In this document: positions 1-11,830 of the stretch, piece after piece
Position numbering within the stretch: position 1 is the stretch's first letter
Layout of the letters: the number at the start of each line of letters is the position of its first letter
DNA from: Ypsolopha sequella
Lineage: Eukaryota > Arthropoda > Insecta > Lepidoptera > Ypsolophidae
Length of the DNA: 64,000 bases
Direction: 5' to 3'
Assembly: GCA_934047225.1 (NCBI GenBank)
Contig: OW203998.1
Coordinates: 14,895,280 to 14,959,279 of the forward strand
Translations under genes and position numbers: made by a program
The notes under the pieces: generated by a model
Seen by the model: only the letters and a program-made list of their open reading frames with translations
Databases searched by the model: none
What the model was told of the DNA's origin: nothing

Positions 1-302
1 TTTTTTTTTTCGAGAATTCAGGTTTGGTTCCATAGTAAAAGTTGTTCTATACCATTGACTGCATAAGCTCTTCAAATATGGTTACACCGTTTTGTTACAC
101 ATTGTATAATCTAGAGTTTTGATTATTGAAAACATCTAATTATTATTCAATCAGAAACAAATTTAAAAGAAAAATGTTTTGAAAAAATTTCTTGTGAGCT
201 AGTTATGTGATTTCACGCCTTGCTCATTCTGAAAAGAGGGCGTTGTCGTCGCTACAATACTTTTTGCATCAGATCGTTAAGAAATTCACAGTTCTCATTA
301 AC

Positions 303-545
303 TTAGATTATGTTTTTTTATTGCGAAATCCATCGCTTTGAATAAATTTGTGCTTCTAAATTTCTTTCAGATTGATTTCAAGTTTGTAATGCACTCTAAT
401 AATAATCCGACTGATGACGGCCCCATACCGAGGGTCAAAATATATCGAGTAATATATTGTTTTAATACTAATAAATGAACAAAAGAAATAATAATAATTA
501 GAGTATTCAAAGCGATGGATTTGGCAATAAAAGCATATAATCTAA
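303..545. repeat. Foldback element with 42-bp inverted arms
   Basis: Arms 303-344 and 504-545 are inverted copies (TTAGATTAT ... CATCGCTTTGAATA) with few mismatches. The loop carries, at about 407-470, one half of the palindromic sequence (ATACCGAGGG..., ATATATCGAG) that forms the hairpin at 28328-28474, so the two loci share a repeat family. Confidence 0.75.
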
Positions 546-719
546 TTAATCTATTGCTAACATGTTTGGATAAATTTTCCTCGATAGAAATAATTATTGA
601 AATAAGGTTAAAGGTTAAATACACTTATAACAATATCTAGATTTTTGATTTTGGCAATTTTGCCAGCTATTTTAGAATTTTATATAAAACAACAAAAAAA
701 TCCTTTTGCCCTTAGTTCG

Positions 720-842
720 CCCCTTGCATTACGCGTTAATTTAGCTTAGACTGACTTACTTCATGAACGAACCACTAGAGGGCGCTGAACATCCACACAC
801 GTAACAGGTGGCAGAGCGGACGAAGTCGCGGGCGAAAGCTAG
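720..842 (+). mobile_element. Helitron 3' end (Lep1-type)
   Basis: The sequence ends GACGAAGTCGCGGGCGAAAGCTAG followed by T, the 3' terminus typical of the short non-autonomous Helitrons common in Lepidoptera (CTRR end, insertion between A and T). The left boundary is not clear, so the start given is approximate. Confidence 0.6.
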
Positions 843-868
843 TAAAATATATAAGAAATTGCACTCAC

Positions 869-979
869 CTTTATAAAACTAATGGGTATGGTTTGTTCGT
901 CTTTGGAGTAGTGACGTGCAACTTTGTACACAGTCTCAGGTATATACTCCAGCACCAAATTCAGGTACACCTCATCTTT
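869..979 (-). CDS. sgg: shaggy/GSK3 kinase, internal coding exon (37 codons)
   Basis: The minus strand reads as 37 whole codons between an acceptor (TTGCAG) and a donor (GTGAGTGC). The peptide starts [15 protein letters not shown] and ends TIPISFIK. This is the N-lobe/hinge segment of glycogen synthase kinase 3, the proline-directed-type Ser/Thr kinase of the Wnt and insulin pathways. The [13 protein letters not shown] stretch is nearly invariant in GSK3 from flies to vertebrates (known from the family). Phase is 0 at both ends, so it joins directly to the exon at 2209-2292. The downstream exons, with the HRD catalytic loop, the DFG motif and the C-lobe, lie left of base 1. Confidence 0.96.
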
Positions 980-2208
980 CTGCAATCATCACCACACATG
1001 AAAACCAGTAAACTAAGTAGGTACCAAGTAATGATAGCTAAGACAGAGAGTTGCGCATAGTAAATATTACTTCTATTGGAATGACAGAAATTGTCGTGTT
1101 CTTATATGTATATCGAGTGACTAACTTTTAGAGGATGTATAAATAAATATGATATAAAGGAAAGTTAAAAAAAAAACAAATCTCGGCAAAGAGTTAGATG
1201 CAGTACAAAACATGTCTCAATTTGATTCAAAATATCAATCTATAGCGTTTTGATGCAACTACTGCAATTTGAGCGGAACTTTCATAAAAGAAGTGAATGA
1301 AAGTTGGTTCCATTATCTGAAACGATATTATATGGATAGCCATGACTGAAAACTGATCAAAGCTAATGAAAACAAAACTCAAAAGAACAAAATGTTAGAT
1401 AAAAATGCCTTGAGAAACACGAATCATGACGATGAAGAATTTATGTTCAAACATGACGTTATAAAAGTCTGCCACATTTCAAAGCCTCCATCCGGAATCA
1501 AGCTCATTATGATCGTGAAAAATGACTGATGGTGAGATAAAATTCTCAAACACAATTATTTTTAAAAAGTTATACTGGACACACCTTGCAATTTCTTTGC
1601 TGGACTTATTCCAGTTTAGCATTAAGTCACCCATTAAATTTTTACTGTCATTGCGTATCATGAGATTCGTTTACCAAACGATGGTACGCTTTTTATACAA
1701 CTTTGGGTTACAAATGGCAACCAAAAAACAGTTGTGTAACTTTAATCCACAAAGCATAAAAAATCATTTACATTTATGGGCATATTTAGTACAAATGGGT
1801 AGTTTTGGCAATGTAATCGCAGATATGTCCAGCATCCCTTGCCAAATAGTGGTGGAGCTAACATTGTGCGTTAGCACACTAGCGCAACAATCTGATTGGT
1901 TTAGACATACTGCGACTTCGAGTGACTGCATTGCGTTAAGCATTGAGCTCACTGCCGCGGGCACTGCCGCCTTCCCCAAATAAAACACACAAATAAGATA
2001 ACCTCAACAAAATAGGTAAGGCACTAAATTATAAAATAACTTTACAGTAACTAGGTTTCTTTGTTCGGGTCAGATGGCAAGTAATTTTGTCGGGTTATGG
2101 AAAGTTTCCCGATAATAAAAGAGGTGCTATAGTATTAAGGCTAAACGGACGCATTTTAGAAAAGCTAATAGTATAAAAATTTGGTTTAATAATTACTTGG
2201 ATAATCAC
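980..2208. other. shaggy intron (1.2 kb)
   Basis: This is intron between exons 2209-2292 and 869-979. A 153-codon open frame on the plus strand (1522-1983) has no recognisable domain and overlaps an equally open minus frame, so I treat both as chance. The more GC-balanced part, 1800-1985, looks like a dispersed repeat, but no second copy is in the window. Confidence 0.5.
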
Positions 2209-2292
2209 CTTTTCTCCACTAGAGTAAAAGAAGTATTTCAACTTGACAATATTACAGTGCTCCAGCCGTCGCATTATTTGAAGTTCTCGATT
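2209..2292 (-). CDS. sgg: shaggy/GSK3 kinase, internal coding exon (28 codons)
   Basis: This minus-strand exon of 84 nt, phase 0 at both ends, lies between TTTTCAG and GTGATTAT. It encodes [16 protein letters not shown] followed by a YFFYSSGEK end, the alpha-C helix and following strands of the GSK3 kinase N-lobe. The Glu in NRELQ is the family residue that pairs with the catalytic lysine of the preceding exon. It joins upstream to 4944-5134 (ending RFK) and downstream to 869-979 (starting KDEV), giving uninterrupted GSK3 sequence. The donor GTGATT is weaker than the other shaggy donors here. Confidence 0.96.
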
Positions 2293-3126
2293 CTGAAAAG
2301 AAAAAAATAATGTGCTTTTCAAAAATTTTTATTGAATAATTGTCACAGTAAGTAACAGTATCAAAATGTTTGAATATAATCACAGAATTCGATGACACAT
2401 GGATGCTACCGACACAGTTCAGAGAATGATGATATGTGCAATCAAACAAATAAATAAAAACAGCAAATAGCCTAGACAACGTCTTTGCCGAAGTTTAAGA
2501 AATGGAAGATACAGAACGGAACGGGGAAAGAAAGAGAGGAGAGGGCTTCCTAAAAGACAATCTTTTAAACAACTTACGGAATGATGTGAATGTCAGTCGG
2601 ATAAGGAGTTAAAGAAAAGGCAAAATAGAGATGGAAGATAGCCACAGGAAATGCAACAAAACCATTATAGGTTGTCAACTTCATGCTTACCGCGCCCGCG
2701 GGGTACAGGGGTTGGCGGGTACGAGGTAGCACGCGATTTAGTGTGCAGGGCCGTGCGCAAGGCATTCCAAGTACACAAGTATGACATTGACAACTTTAAA
2801 ATGTCATAGTCTACAAAAGAGATCCATTATACATCGGTTTATACGACCCTTATCTATGGAGCGACCTCCCCGGCGACTGGCCATCCGCCTTGGTCCACCC
2901 CACGCATCGTGCTCGCTCACTCTCCTGCCACACCATCCCCGTGGGCGCGGTAGGCAAGAAGTTGACATAGGCATTAGCCTAATTACAGTCAAACCAAGAG
3001 CGAGTGCATGATCGACAGTAATCTTGCCAATGTTAGTTTTGTATAGCTTCCTATATTACAACGGCCGGGGCGCTTTGATCCATATATACGGTGTACAATG
3101 TACAGTCAGCAAAAGATATAGGTATA

Positions 3127-3275
3127 TAGGCCCAGCGCAAAAACTTTGATCCTTAGATCCACAGTTGGGTGATAGATGAGATGAAGAATACTCAATAGTG
3201 CATGTATTTATTACCAAGTATTCCTTGCTCATCTATCGCCCACCTAAGGATCAAAGTGTTTGCGCTGGGCCTGTA
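3127..3275. mobile_element. TA-flanked MITE
   Basis: Terminal inverted repeats GGCCCAGCGCAAA / TTTGCGCTGGGCC sit next to TA on both sides. The arms continue with ACTTTGATCCTTAG and its mirror. There is no coding capacity. TA flanks suggest Tc1/mariner-type mobilisation (inference). Confidence 0.75.
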
Positions 3276-3549
3276 AACCAGTGGCGAAGGCTCCATAGAA
3301 GCCGATTCCTACCGGCTTACCTTTCAGAAATACCTCCAACTACAACCCACTAAGAATTACAAAAAAATACTTTTAAAAAAAAGATTTCTTCTTTTTCTTT
3401 TAAACAATCTTCGTGACGTCTATAGGCCTTCATCGCTAGGAATTATGCTAATATGCCAGGAATTGGCTATGTAACTTCTAACAGTAGAAAAGTAATTCCA
3501 AAAATCTTTGAAAGACGATAACTACGAGTATTATCCGACACCCAATTTT

Positions 3550-3675
3550 AATGAAACAAAGCCTATATTCCAATCCAAATAAATTTCTGTCCACATGTGA
3601 AAAACTACATGAAAATCCGTTCAGTAGTTTCGGAGATGTGCGCGAACAAACAGACAGATAAGAATTCTAAAAATT
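3550..3675 (+). mobile_element. LINE (RTE-like) 3' end fragment
   Basis: The text 'gaaaatccgttcagtagttt' followed by 'cggagatgtgcgcgaac' and 'aaacagacag' is the 3' tail commonly seen for RTE-type non-LTR elements in Lepidoptera (recognised from memory). No reverse transcriptase is attached. Confidence 0.5.
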
Positions 3676-3959
3676 GCTGATTTGCTTTCTATTACTCTTT
3701 TTTTAATCATCTCCTTTTATTTTGATTACTTTTCTTCAATGTAAAAACACAGGTTCTATTCTTCCGTTATGTGTATTTGATATAATTGATATTATTTATT
3801 CCTATATATTTTATTTCATACAAGTGTATTATTACATCAAATTTAACTAAGCCTAACTTACGATCGTACCGCGAATCTATTGTATTCAATTGTCATCTCA
3901 ATTCAATAATTCTACGGGTTAAGATATTAGATGCTACTTATGTTGCATGCTAAATAACG

Positions 3960-4130
3960 CTACCCTGCGAGGTGTCCACGGAAGACCAGCGTCGTGGTAC
4001 AGAATGGTGCCACGACACATGCTGAGTGGAGGCCTTTTGGGTGTCACTTCTGTTTTGTTTATTATTGATTACATTGTATTTTAGTTGTGTGACACCAATA
4101 AAGCTTTTTCTATTCTATTCTATACTTGTA
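3960..4130 (+). mobile_element. Non-LTR retrotransposon 3' end with TTCTA tail
   Basis: A segment with GGTGTCCACGGAAGACC and GGCCTTTTGGGTGTCAC ends in CACCAATAAAGC and a (TTCTA)n-like tail. A polyadenylation signal followed by a short tandem tail is the signature of a 5'-truncated LINE insertion. Confidence 0.55.
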
Positions 4131-4251
4131 CTTCCCGTATTAATATTAATTACATAAAACTATAGATATAGATTATTTGTTATATTGTTTTTTATATTTA
4201 CTGAACGTGTAATACGTGTATGTTATGTACCTATAGAACAAATATAAATTA

Positions 4252-4423
4252 ATTATTATTACATACGGCTTGAACACTCCGGCTGCCAGTGCCCGTTTGA
4301 CAACGACGGTGATCGCCGCGTCGTCATCCTAAGAACGACACTCGCCTTGATAATGCCGAAATTGTATCGGTATATAGTCAACAACAATCACACGTGAGTG
4401 TTCAAGCCGTATGTAATAATAAT
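4252..4423. mobile_element. MITE with 27-bp perfect terminal inverted repeats
   Basis: ATTATTATTACATACGGCTT...GAACACT at 4252-4278 is mirrored exactly at 4397-4423. The 118-bp core is GC-rich and non-coding. Confidence 0.8.
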
Positions 4424-4453
4424 TTAGTATGTCAGCTCACGCGAGTTTTAATA

Positions 4454-4574
4454 GTAGTTTATGCTACAAGGGCGCAAAGGAATAAATTACGAGAACGATT
4501 TAAAACACGAGCGTAGCGAGTGTTTTAAACGTAACTGAGTAATTTATTGCTCTTACGCCCGTGTATCATACTAC
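4454..4574. repeat. Palindromic repeat
   Basis: The ends GTAGT...GGGCG and CGCCC...ACTAC are inverted. The centre has the short palindrome AAAACACGAGCGTAGCGAGTG followed by TTTTA, of a kind seen again near 27204-27285 and 37870-37970. Confidence 0.55.
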
Positions 4575-4943
4575 GTTTTTCAATGCATAGTGTGAGGAAA
4601 TAAAACAAATATAATTTTGTGAACTTTTAATTATAATTGGCTCAAAAGGACTGTATCCAGAGCTGTTAAACAGTGGGAAAAAAAGTATGACATCTATGGT
4701 ACACAGGAAAGGCTGCAGCCACTGAGCATGTAAAAGATGCAGGTTGGCCAACCATTGTAAATTAATAAAAAAAATAATAATAAAAAAGCCCTAGGGCAAA
4801 ATAATCGACTTTCTGTACGGTTTTGATGCATAAAAAGTGGGCCTTTACGAGCACCATGCATTGAAAAAATATAAATGATCTGATTTAATTAATGACGAGG
4901 AGCGGCACGGTCAAGTTTTGAATAAAATAACAATTGTTCTCAC

Positions 4944-5134
4944 CTTAAACCTTTTGTCCTGGAGCACCTTCTTAATGGCAATGAGCTCGCCGGTGTCGCA
5001 GAGCTTGGCCTGGTAGACGACGCCGAAGCTGCCGTTGCCTATCAACTTCATGTCGGCATAGCTGACTTCCTGGGGCCGGTCGGGGCCCTGCCCCGGGGTC
5101 GCGACCACAGTCGTCACCTTTGAGCCGTCTTTAC
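4944..5134 (-). CDS. sgg: shaggy/GSK3 kinase, glycine-loop exon
   Basis: The exon is 191 nt on the minus strand between TTCCAG and GTGAGAAC. It starts in phase 1 (two bases finish a codon) and ends on a codon boundary. It encodes [16 protein letters not shown], then the glycine-rich ATP loop ([13 protein letters not shown]) and the catalytic-lysine motif ([15 protein letters not shown]). These are textbook GSK3 kinase elements. Its first codon is completed by either the ATG exon (giving S-KDGSK, as in fly shaggy from memory) or the 63-nt exon (giving R-KDGSK); both keep frame. An open frame continues upstream of the acceptor to 5246 but is intronic and lacks GSK3 similarity. Confidence 0.96.
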
Positions 5135-7099
5135 CTGGAATTGCGAAAGCACTTGTTAGGGATGGGGTAAATGCGATTATTATAGGCACAATTACGAAAA
5201 AAGTTTTTTTGGATGGAAAAGTTTGGAAATTACTGCGTGGTGTCAAGGGGCAATAAACATGACAGTTTGAAGTTCTGATCCTACATTTTTGAGGTAAGCC
5301 TACATATTTAAATCGGTACCCTATAATATTTTGACATCATGGCACTACCCTCAACAAATTCTCCATCCTTTGCTCACTGTATACCTGTGGCGCGGTTTGC
5401 CTAAATGTCATTTCAAATAAGCGTTTGGTCTATATCTCCCATTGTCCATTTCGCGATACGACTATTTCGCTATTTACCAAAGGTTAGCTGGTAGAGAATA
5501 CTAAATAATATTAAGCTCGTCTATGTACGTTTTAAGTTGTAAGTTTTTATCTTGTGCCATAATGAAATTTTATTATTATTATATAGCCTTAGTTATAAAT
5601 TTCTTAGACAATATAAGAAGTATTTGTCTTTGTCCCGAGGCAAAATTCGAAAATTTAAAGTATTTATAATACATGAACAACAAATACAAAATTTGAGATG
5701 TTATACATGATAACAGACGTTTGTTAAATGCTTGTTGATGGTTGAGCAAGTATACCCATTTGAGTGTTTATTTTAAGAGGAGGCCTTCCTTTTTCTACAG
5801 TTTTTGGATGAATGTACTGAATCTACCACAGACGCAATCAATATGAAACTTATATATAACATGTTTTTTCACACCTTTATCTTGCCTTTGTATGTAGCGT
5901 TATCTAATTGGAAAACTTTCGCCCGATAGATTTTATTTTTAAAAATAGTCTCTTTTTGAGTGTTTTTTTGGTTTTGTGTTTAATCCATTTGATTTTTATG
6001 TGTCATATTTTACTATCAATACGAAAATTTTATTTATTAACCGTTGTAAGTTCAAAAATGACTTAAATGCAATATTGTAATTTTAGTCGATTTTAATCTT
6101 AAAATTAGACTCGTTCTGAATCGTTTCGCGCGCATTTTGGCGCACGCGATTTTCAACTTTACGAAAGTTAGTCTACGGGTTATAATTGCAAAGCCGCTGT
6201 GCGCCTGAGGAAGGCCTCGTCTTAACTTAACTTATAATAAATAATTCGTAACGATACTGATGAAAATCTAAAAATGGAGATTAACATTTTGTAATTTGGC
6301 GTAACTTTAAGAGGTACTGATATATATTAAATACAAGCTGAGCTGATGCCCGCAGCTGCGCTTGCGTCTCGTATATATTGTCAAGGTTACTGCTGAAAGG
6401 GATTTTCTAAAATCCCGGAACATCTTGTATTTTACCCTAGGGTTTACCCTATGGCTTGAATATAGTTTTATTTCTTCTCTTGAAAATGTTCAGTTCCTAC
6501 ATACCATCACCGCAAGTTGCTAATGCGTTGGCACTTTGTCTAAACAATTCACAATGACGTTTGTTTAAGAACGGTCAGAAAAAAAACATTATTATTTTCT
6601 TGTTTTTTTTTCTTCCGATAAAGTGTGTGACTGACACATTCAATTCCGCCAATATCACGTCATAAAAGTAATAAAATCTATTACTGAAAGACAGATGTCA
6701 CTAACTTGGGATCATAGACATTATGAGAAAAATCATAAATATATAGGAAGGTTCTAAGAACAAAATATAATCGACAGCGATGCTAACAGTACTAAGCGGC
6801 CGAAAACAAATTTATGACATCCGAGCGCATTAGCAATTTGCATTTGGCATTTAGCAATTAGCATTATTCAACTTGACCATTCTGTATTTCCAAAAATAGT
6901 CCCACCGCCGTAGTAAAAAAAAATATTTATGGGAATTTGCTTTATTTTCGTAAATGAACCGCTGATTGCAAAAATAAACCATTTTTTCCTGAAAAAGAGT
7001 TAAGTACCAATGCAAAATTATTCTTAATACACAGATACCCATACTGAAAGTTTAAAAATTTTTGTATGTATTTATGTAGTTTTGTGTGTAAAAACGTGT

Positions 7100-7362
7100 T
7101 CGTTTCGTTGATGAACCTCGGTTGCGTCGTCTCGGTAATGCGGCTTGAAGGCCAATCAGGATAAAAGGGGCGTGCGTGGCTTAAGAAATATTTCTCGTCT
7201 CTGATGTTGATTGGGTCTCTAGCGGTTATATAATAATTTGGGCCAATCGCTGCGCAAAACCGCGGTCTTATAATGTAACATCGGATAAACAATCTAGGTA
7301 CTTATAAAACTGCTTTTGATGTTGCAATTGCCTTATTGCAGTATGGGAGTAGATAAAATTAC
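7100..7362 (+). repeat. Dispersed repeat family R1, copy 1
   Basis: About 260 bp shares a run of matching blocks with 27405-27662: GTGGCTTAAGAAATA, TTTCTCGTCTCTG, CTAGCGGTT, ACATCGGATAAACAAT, TAGGTACTTATAAAACTGC and GCAGTATGGGAGT. It has no coding and no clear terminal repeats, so the class is unassigned. Confidence 0.75.
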
Positions 7363-7664
7363 TTTGAAATGTACAAAATTTACAAATGCCCCTAACTATT
7401 CAAAACAAAAAATAAATATGCCATATTAAAAAAAAAAACTAAAATTCGTTAACTTATGGATTACAAATGAATAACTAAATATAAACAAACAATATTTTCA
7501 TTCTTGACCTTGAAGAATCAGCATTACCTTACTTATGATATCTGTTTTTGAATAATATGTACTTTTAAGAACTGCGATAACACGATGATAAAATAAAATA
7601 ACAAAAATAGATATGTATAACGTCAGGTACCTACGTACGGATAGGGTGAAACAGGAGGCTATAT

Positions 7665-7963
7665 CACGGGCGTAGCCAGGTTTTAGTATCGGGGGGGTTC
7701 AAGAAAATTAAACGACTAAAAGTACATAAAATAACCCTTATATAAGAAAAATAATAAAGATGTGAAAAATACATACAGAAAAAATCTGTGGAAAGTGGCA
7801 GACATGTTTGCCTTATCCATCTCTGAGGGTTAATGTAGGTAATAGTTAGTAATCACTGAAATACGCCGCACACCTGTTCTTATATTAATTCTATGAATGT
7901 TAATATCTGAACTTTTCGGGGGGGGTTTGAACTCCCAAAACCCTCCCCCTGGCTACGCCCGTG
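7665..7963. mobile_element. Non-autonomous hAT-type element with 8-bp target duplication
   Basis: The 16-bp ends CACGGGCGTAGCCAGG / CCTGGCTACGCCCGTG are perfect inverted repeats. They are flanked by the direct repeat GGCTATAT at 7657-7664 and 7964-7971. An 8-bp duplication is the hAT signature. The 299-bp element encodes no transposase. Confidence 0.88.
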
Positions 7964-8208
7964 GGCTATATATCAAAGCGCGTAAATGGCTTTCTGTGTC
8001 ACAATATCGGAGTATTCCAGTAAAACTGGGTAAAATACACGAGCGCATATTATCATCTTGAAACGATACGTGTGGTATAAACTTGTACAGAGAACAGTCG
8101 ACATGTTTGTCTGTATTTATTACGAATTTTACAGTTGATAATGACCCTGGCACTGCAGTCTCGACAAATATAGCGATCGCTGTCCTAGCGATTTCAGTCG
8201 TTAAGTAA

Positions 8209-8464
8209 TAAAAACCGGCCAAGTGCCATTATCTATAAAAACGGCAAAAAAAACATGTCTGTTGTATGGGAGCCCCCTTAAATATTTATTTTATTCTTTG
8301 TAGTTATAGCGGCAACAGAAATACATCATCTGTGAAAATTTCAACTGTCTAACTACCACGGTTCATGAGATACGGCCTGGTGACAGACGGACAGACAGAC
8401 AGACGGACAGCGGAGTCTTGGTTAATAGGGTCCCGTTGGTTACCCTTTGGGTACGGAACCCTAA
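8209..8464 (-). mobile_element. SINE/LINE-tail repeat family S, copy (minus)
   Basis: In minus orientation it starts AGGGTTCCGTACCCAAAGGG, has the CCGTCTGTC-type block and ends GCACTTGGCCGGTTTTT. It is the same family as 30954-31211 and 52446-52725. The AGGGTTCCGTA start is widespread in lepidopteran genomes (from memory); class assignment is uncertain. Confidence 0.65.
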
Positions 8465-8483
8465 AAATCGATTATTTTTAGTG

Positions 8484-8561
8484 TCTACCATCAAAACTAT
8501 CGACTTAAATCGGAAGTGTATCGAATTTGCTTCCGAATTCAGTCGATAGTTTGACGGTAGA
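8484..8561. repeat. Short foldback
   Basis: TCTACCATCAAAACTATCGACT and its inverted copy AGTCGATAGTTTGACGGTAGA enclose about 35 bases. It directly abuts the SINE-like copy. Confidence 0.6.
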
Positions 8562-8634
8562 TGATATACAAAATCTTTAAAATTAGATAACTTCACGATC
8601 AAAATTGGGAGGATATCGACAGCTATCTTTGTCG

Positions 8635-8751
8635 AGACTGCAGGACCTCTGGTCAACATATAGGCTATAAAAGTGTTGATAAAATAGCGGCCATGCCAAA
8701 AACGGGGCAACTATGCATTAAACGCGGTCGGAGCGGCGGGCGAAAGGCTAG
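8635..8751 (+). mobile_element. Helitron 3' part
   Basis: The segment contains CCTCTGGTCAACATATAGGC, GTGTTGATAAAAT and AACGGGGCAA, and ends GGCGGGCGAAAGGCTAG before T. It matches the complete copy at 23654-23946. The 5' part is missing. Confidence 0.6.
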
Positions 8752-10013
8752 TAAAAAATATGATTGTAAATTATGCATGGTGCATTTTCCCGGCATTTTT
8801 TATCAAAGTTTTCAATATTCCTTTATTTATGTATATTTAAAGTTATATAAATATATATGCAACTAAAATAATATTGAAAAGAACATAACAACTCGTATAA
8901 GTACACTGAATATCATCAAAAGCTATGGTGTTCTTGGAAACTTAGTACGGACGCCAGCATGACAGGCTATCTATTGTCAGTTCTAATGAGCGTTTTTCCT
9001 TATGTCAAATTTAGTGTTCAATAAGATTCCTATTATTCCTAGTATTCTTTAGCAACAGAAATCAAAGACAAAATTTGCACAGATTCTAAACAAACAAAAA
9101 ACCACTTTGACATTGATTGCTACGAAACACATTTTATCTATGGTGACATGGACAGCGCCATCTGAAGGAAAGCTAAGAACTAATAAAAAAAAACAACGAG
9201 AAAAGCGCTCGTTGCAGCGTCATAGCTGTTAAAATCGTTTACAAATAGAAAGCTTAAGCTGTAGGCGACTGTACATGGTGGATAAAAAGATATAATAAAT
9301 CAACTTAGCACCGAAATTACCACGTACGTGAACTGGGAGGCCTCAGTAATGCAATTTTATATGACGTAGGTTAATGTTACGTAGACTACCAGCATGTATC
9401 TAGTGCATGATAATGTCTGTGTTGAATTTATTTGTCGAGACCTAATTCATACAGCATGGATGACATGCAAGCTCTGAGCACTTTTAAATCGTGTGATTAA
9501 ATTATTAACGAGTAGTACTCACGCTGCATGACGCCATAAGCAATTAGAAATGTTGTTCCATAAAATAAACAAATATATCAATTTATTATTATTTACATTA
9601 AATCATCTTGGTTAGTGTGTAAAGTGATCATCAAATAACCTCAAATTTGGACGCGCAGCCATCTAGAGCTGTAATATACCTATTTAATTTTAGTGTCTGT
9701 GAATAAATCTGAACTATTAAGGGCCTTACTATTGCCAAATGGGTACTTTCTAAAGCCTACTCCTCGTTTACGGCCAAACCAAAAATAATGAAAAAATATA
9801 TTATGAATAATCAGCTCTTAGACAACATATGCAACATTTTTCTTTTTCATACCACTAAAACTTCTACATGAAAAAATTTATTAACTAAATGGTGTTTTTT
9901 GGCTTGAATTTCCTACTGCTCCTAAGTGACTTGGTCGATTGAATTCATTTATGCTTTGATAATTTGATAAATTTGATAGCTATAAACATAACATAGGATT
10001 ATTCAATCGAACA

Positions 10014-10342
10014 ATCACGTCTACGTGAAAAGTATTATTTTCTCTTATTTCGCCCTATCAAAGACGCAGCGAGCGTCGTAACAGCCACTATGCATTGCGC
10101 GCTGATATGAACGTTATTTTAATGTCGTTTCCGTTGATATTCGTTCTGACAAATATCGAGCTGCTAATTTGGCGATGGTAATCGCCTTAAGGGGCAGGTA
10201 GTCGCCATCGCCAACGACCTTGAGTCGACTAGTGTCAGTACAAATATACACAGGAACATATTGAAATAACGTTCATATCAGCGCGCACTGCATTACGATG
10301 TCGCAAAATAGGAGAAAATAATACTTTTCACATGGACGCGAT
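10014..10342. repeat. Foldback element F1, full copy
   Basis: Long inverted arms share TGAAAAGTATTATTTTCTC, GCGCTGATATGAACGTTATT and related blocks. The centre is a short GC-rich inverted core (TTGGCGATGGTAATCGCC). The arms read TGCGCGCTGATATGAACG in both directions. Related partial arms lie at 13172-13314 and 39050-39198. Confidence 0.75.
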
Positions 10343-11204
10343 GGGCGGAAAAAAATTACCATAAATGATTTGCCTATGCAATATTCAATAAATTTCCTTG
10401 TAGTTTAGTGCAAGAACCAACCAAAAAGCATCAGTGATTTCAAAGAAATAACCAATTTTACTTGATTTTGAACAATATTTTTCTGTTTCTTATACGCGAG
10501 AGTAATTTCCTAAAATGAAGTTGTTCTTTATAGTGTGGCTAACAATATAATATTTTTTTTAATAATTTTTATACATACCGTTTAAGAGAAATAACTTTAT
10601 CAATAGATATTCGATGGATGGTTCTTGGTGGAATATATTAACACGAAATTCTTGTACTTTTAGTCCACAAATATATGGAATAAAAGTACGAGAATTTTGT
10701 GTATAATTTATTTATCAATAGAGTCATTTTCGGATGACGCTGGGAAGAGACGCCTTAAAGAAGTTCTCGACCGATTTTGATCAGATTTTTAGGATGAAAA
10801 CTCATCTATACTCTATACTCATCTATCTATACTCGTCTATTCATCTATGGGCGGAAAGTCGGAACAAAACGATACCGCTGCATATTATTATCACCACGAT
10901 TTTGCTGGAGCGTGATTGAGTTGAAAACAAATAAATAGGAAACTTATAAAACCGCAAGGCTCGCAGAAAAATAAATGTATGATTGTTCTGTGGTATAGTT
11001 TCATATTCCCTGCGGCTTAGGATTCATATCAGTTTTGTTTCGCATGTACCTTCGCTATATTATTAAACTAATCATCTTCGGGAAAGTTGTTCTGAATTAT
11101 GTGGTTTTAAAAAACATAAATAATCAATGTAGATGGCGCATAATGTGAAGTACCGTTGGTGCTGTAGTTAAACTCGCACTTGACCGGTTTTTGTTTTATC
11201 AAGG

Positions 11205-11420
11205 CTTTTCGTCCGCGGCTCCGACAGCGTTTATTCAATATTTGCCCCGTTTTCGGCTAGGTAGTTATTTTATCAACATCCTTTATAGCCTATATGTTGA
11301 CCAGGGTCATTACGCATCCAAATTCGTTGAGTGGTTCTCGACTTAAAACGGAAAATTACATACAGACAGACAAAAATTGGAAAAATTTCATTTTTAACCT
11401 CAGTACAATACTAATAATAA
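11205..11420 (-). mobile_element. Helitron-family fragment (reverse)
   Basis: In reverse it shares the blocks CCAACTCAACGAATTTGG-like, GTCAACATATAGGCTATAAA and CCGAAAACGGGGC with 23654-23946. The terminal CTAG is degraded. Confidence 0.5.
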
Positions 11421-11489
11421 TAATCCATTTCATTTAAAATTTCGCAAAAATATTAAATTTTCAGACACGAATATTTACTACTTTATTAT

Positions 11490-11690
11490 TAATATAAATT
11501 AGCGGGCATCCCGCAGTGTTGCTTGCGTGGATCCTGTTTTTCCCGATCCCGAGGGGAAATCCCTTCTTAGCGGATGTCTATGTCAAACCAGAGACCTTCC
11601 GTCCAAATTTCATGATCCTTGGTCCAGCCGTTTGGTCTAGGCGTTGATAGATAGATCAGTTAGTCAATCAGGGTATTCTCATATAATATA
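11490..11690 (+). mobile_element. LINE 3'-UTR-type fragment
   Basis: The run 'gtccaaatttcatgatcctt' then 'ggtccagccgttt' is typical of lepidopteran LINE 3' UTRs (from memory). A related piece (GTTGCTCGCGTGGATCCCGT) occurs at 45565-45600. Confidence 0.45.
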
Positions 11691-11830
11691 ATATATTCTG
11701 TGGATACCACTCTAACAGTCTTTGTAAGGAAAGTAATATTGTGAAATTATAAATTTTAGGTTAAGGTATTTCTGGTTGATAAATAAATGATTTTGATTTA
11801 ATTGATGTAGGTACCCGAGGGCCTATTTTG

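Larger units (their letters stand above)
1..868. other. shaggy intron, left part (continues outside window)
   Basis: This is non-coding DNA downstream of the 869-979 exon on the minus strand. It contains a foldback at 303-545 and, at 839-842, a Helitron-type CTAG terminus preceded by the typical lepidopteran GAAGTCGCGGGC end. No exon-like GSK3 coding is seen in either frame. Confidence 0.6.
2293..4943. other. shaggy intron (2.65 kb), repeat-rich
   Basis: The intron contains a GC-rich unassigned stretch at 2690-3000, a MITE (3127-3275), LINE 3'-end fragments (about 3550-3670 and 3960-4130), another MITE (4252-4423) and a palindromic repeat (4454-4574). Nothing coding was recognised. Confidence 0.6.

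Noticed and set aside
1522..1983. 153-codon plus-strand open frame
   Set aside because: No recognisable domain, overlapping open frame on the other strand, and position inside a shaggy intron; most likely chance or repeat-derived.
5135..5246. Open frame extending the glycine-loop exon upstream to an ATG at 5246
   Set aside because: It lies 5' of a good acceptor, has no GSK3 similarity, and the normal N-terminus is found at 41485-41593.
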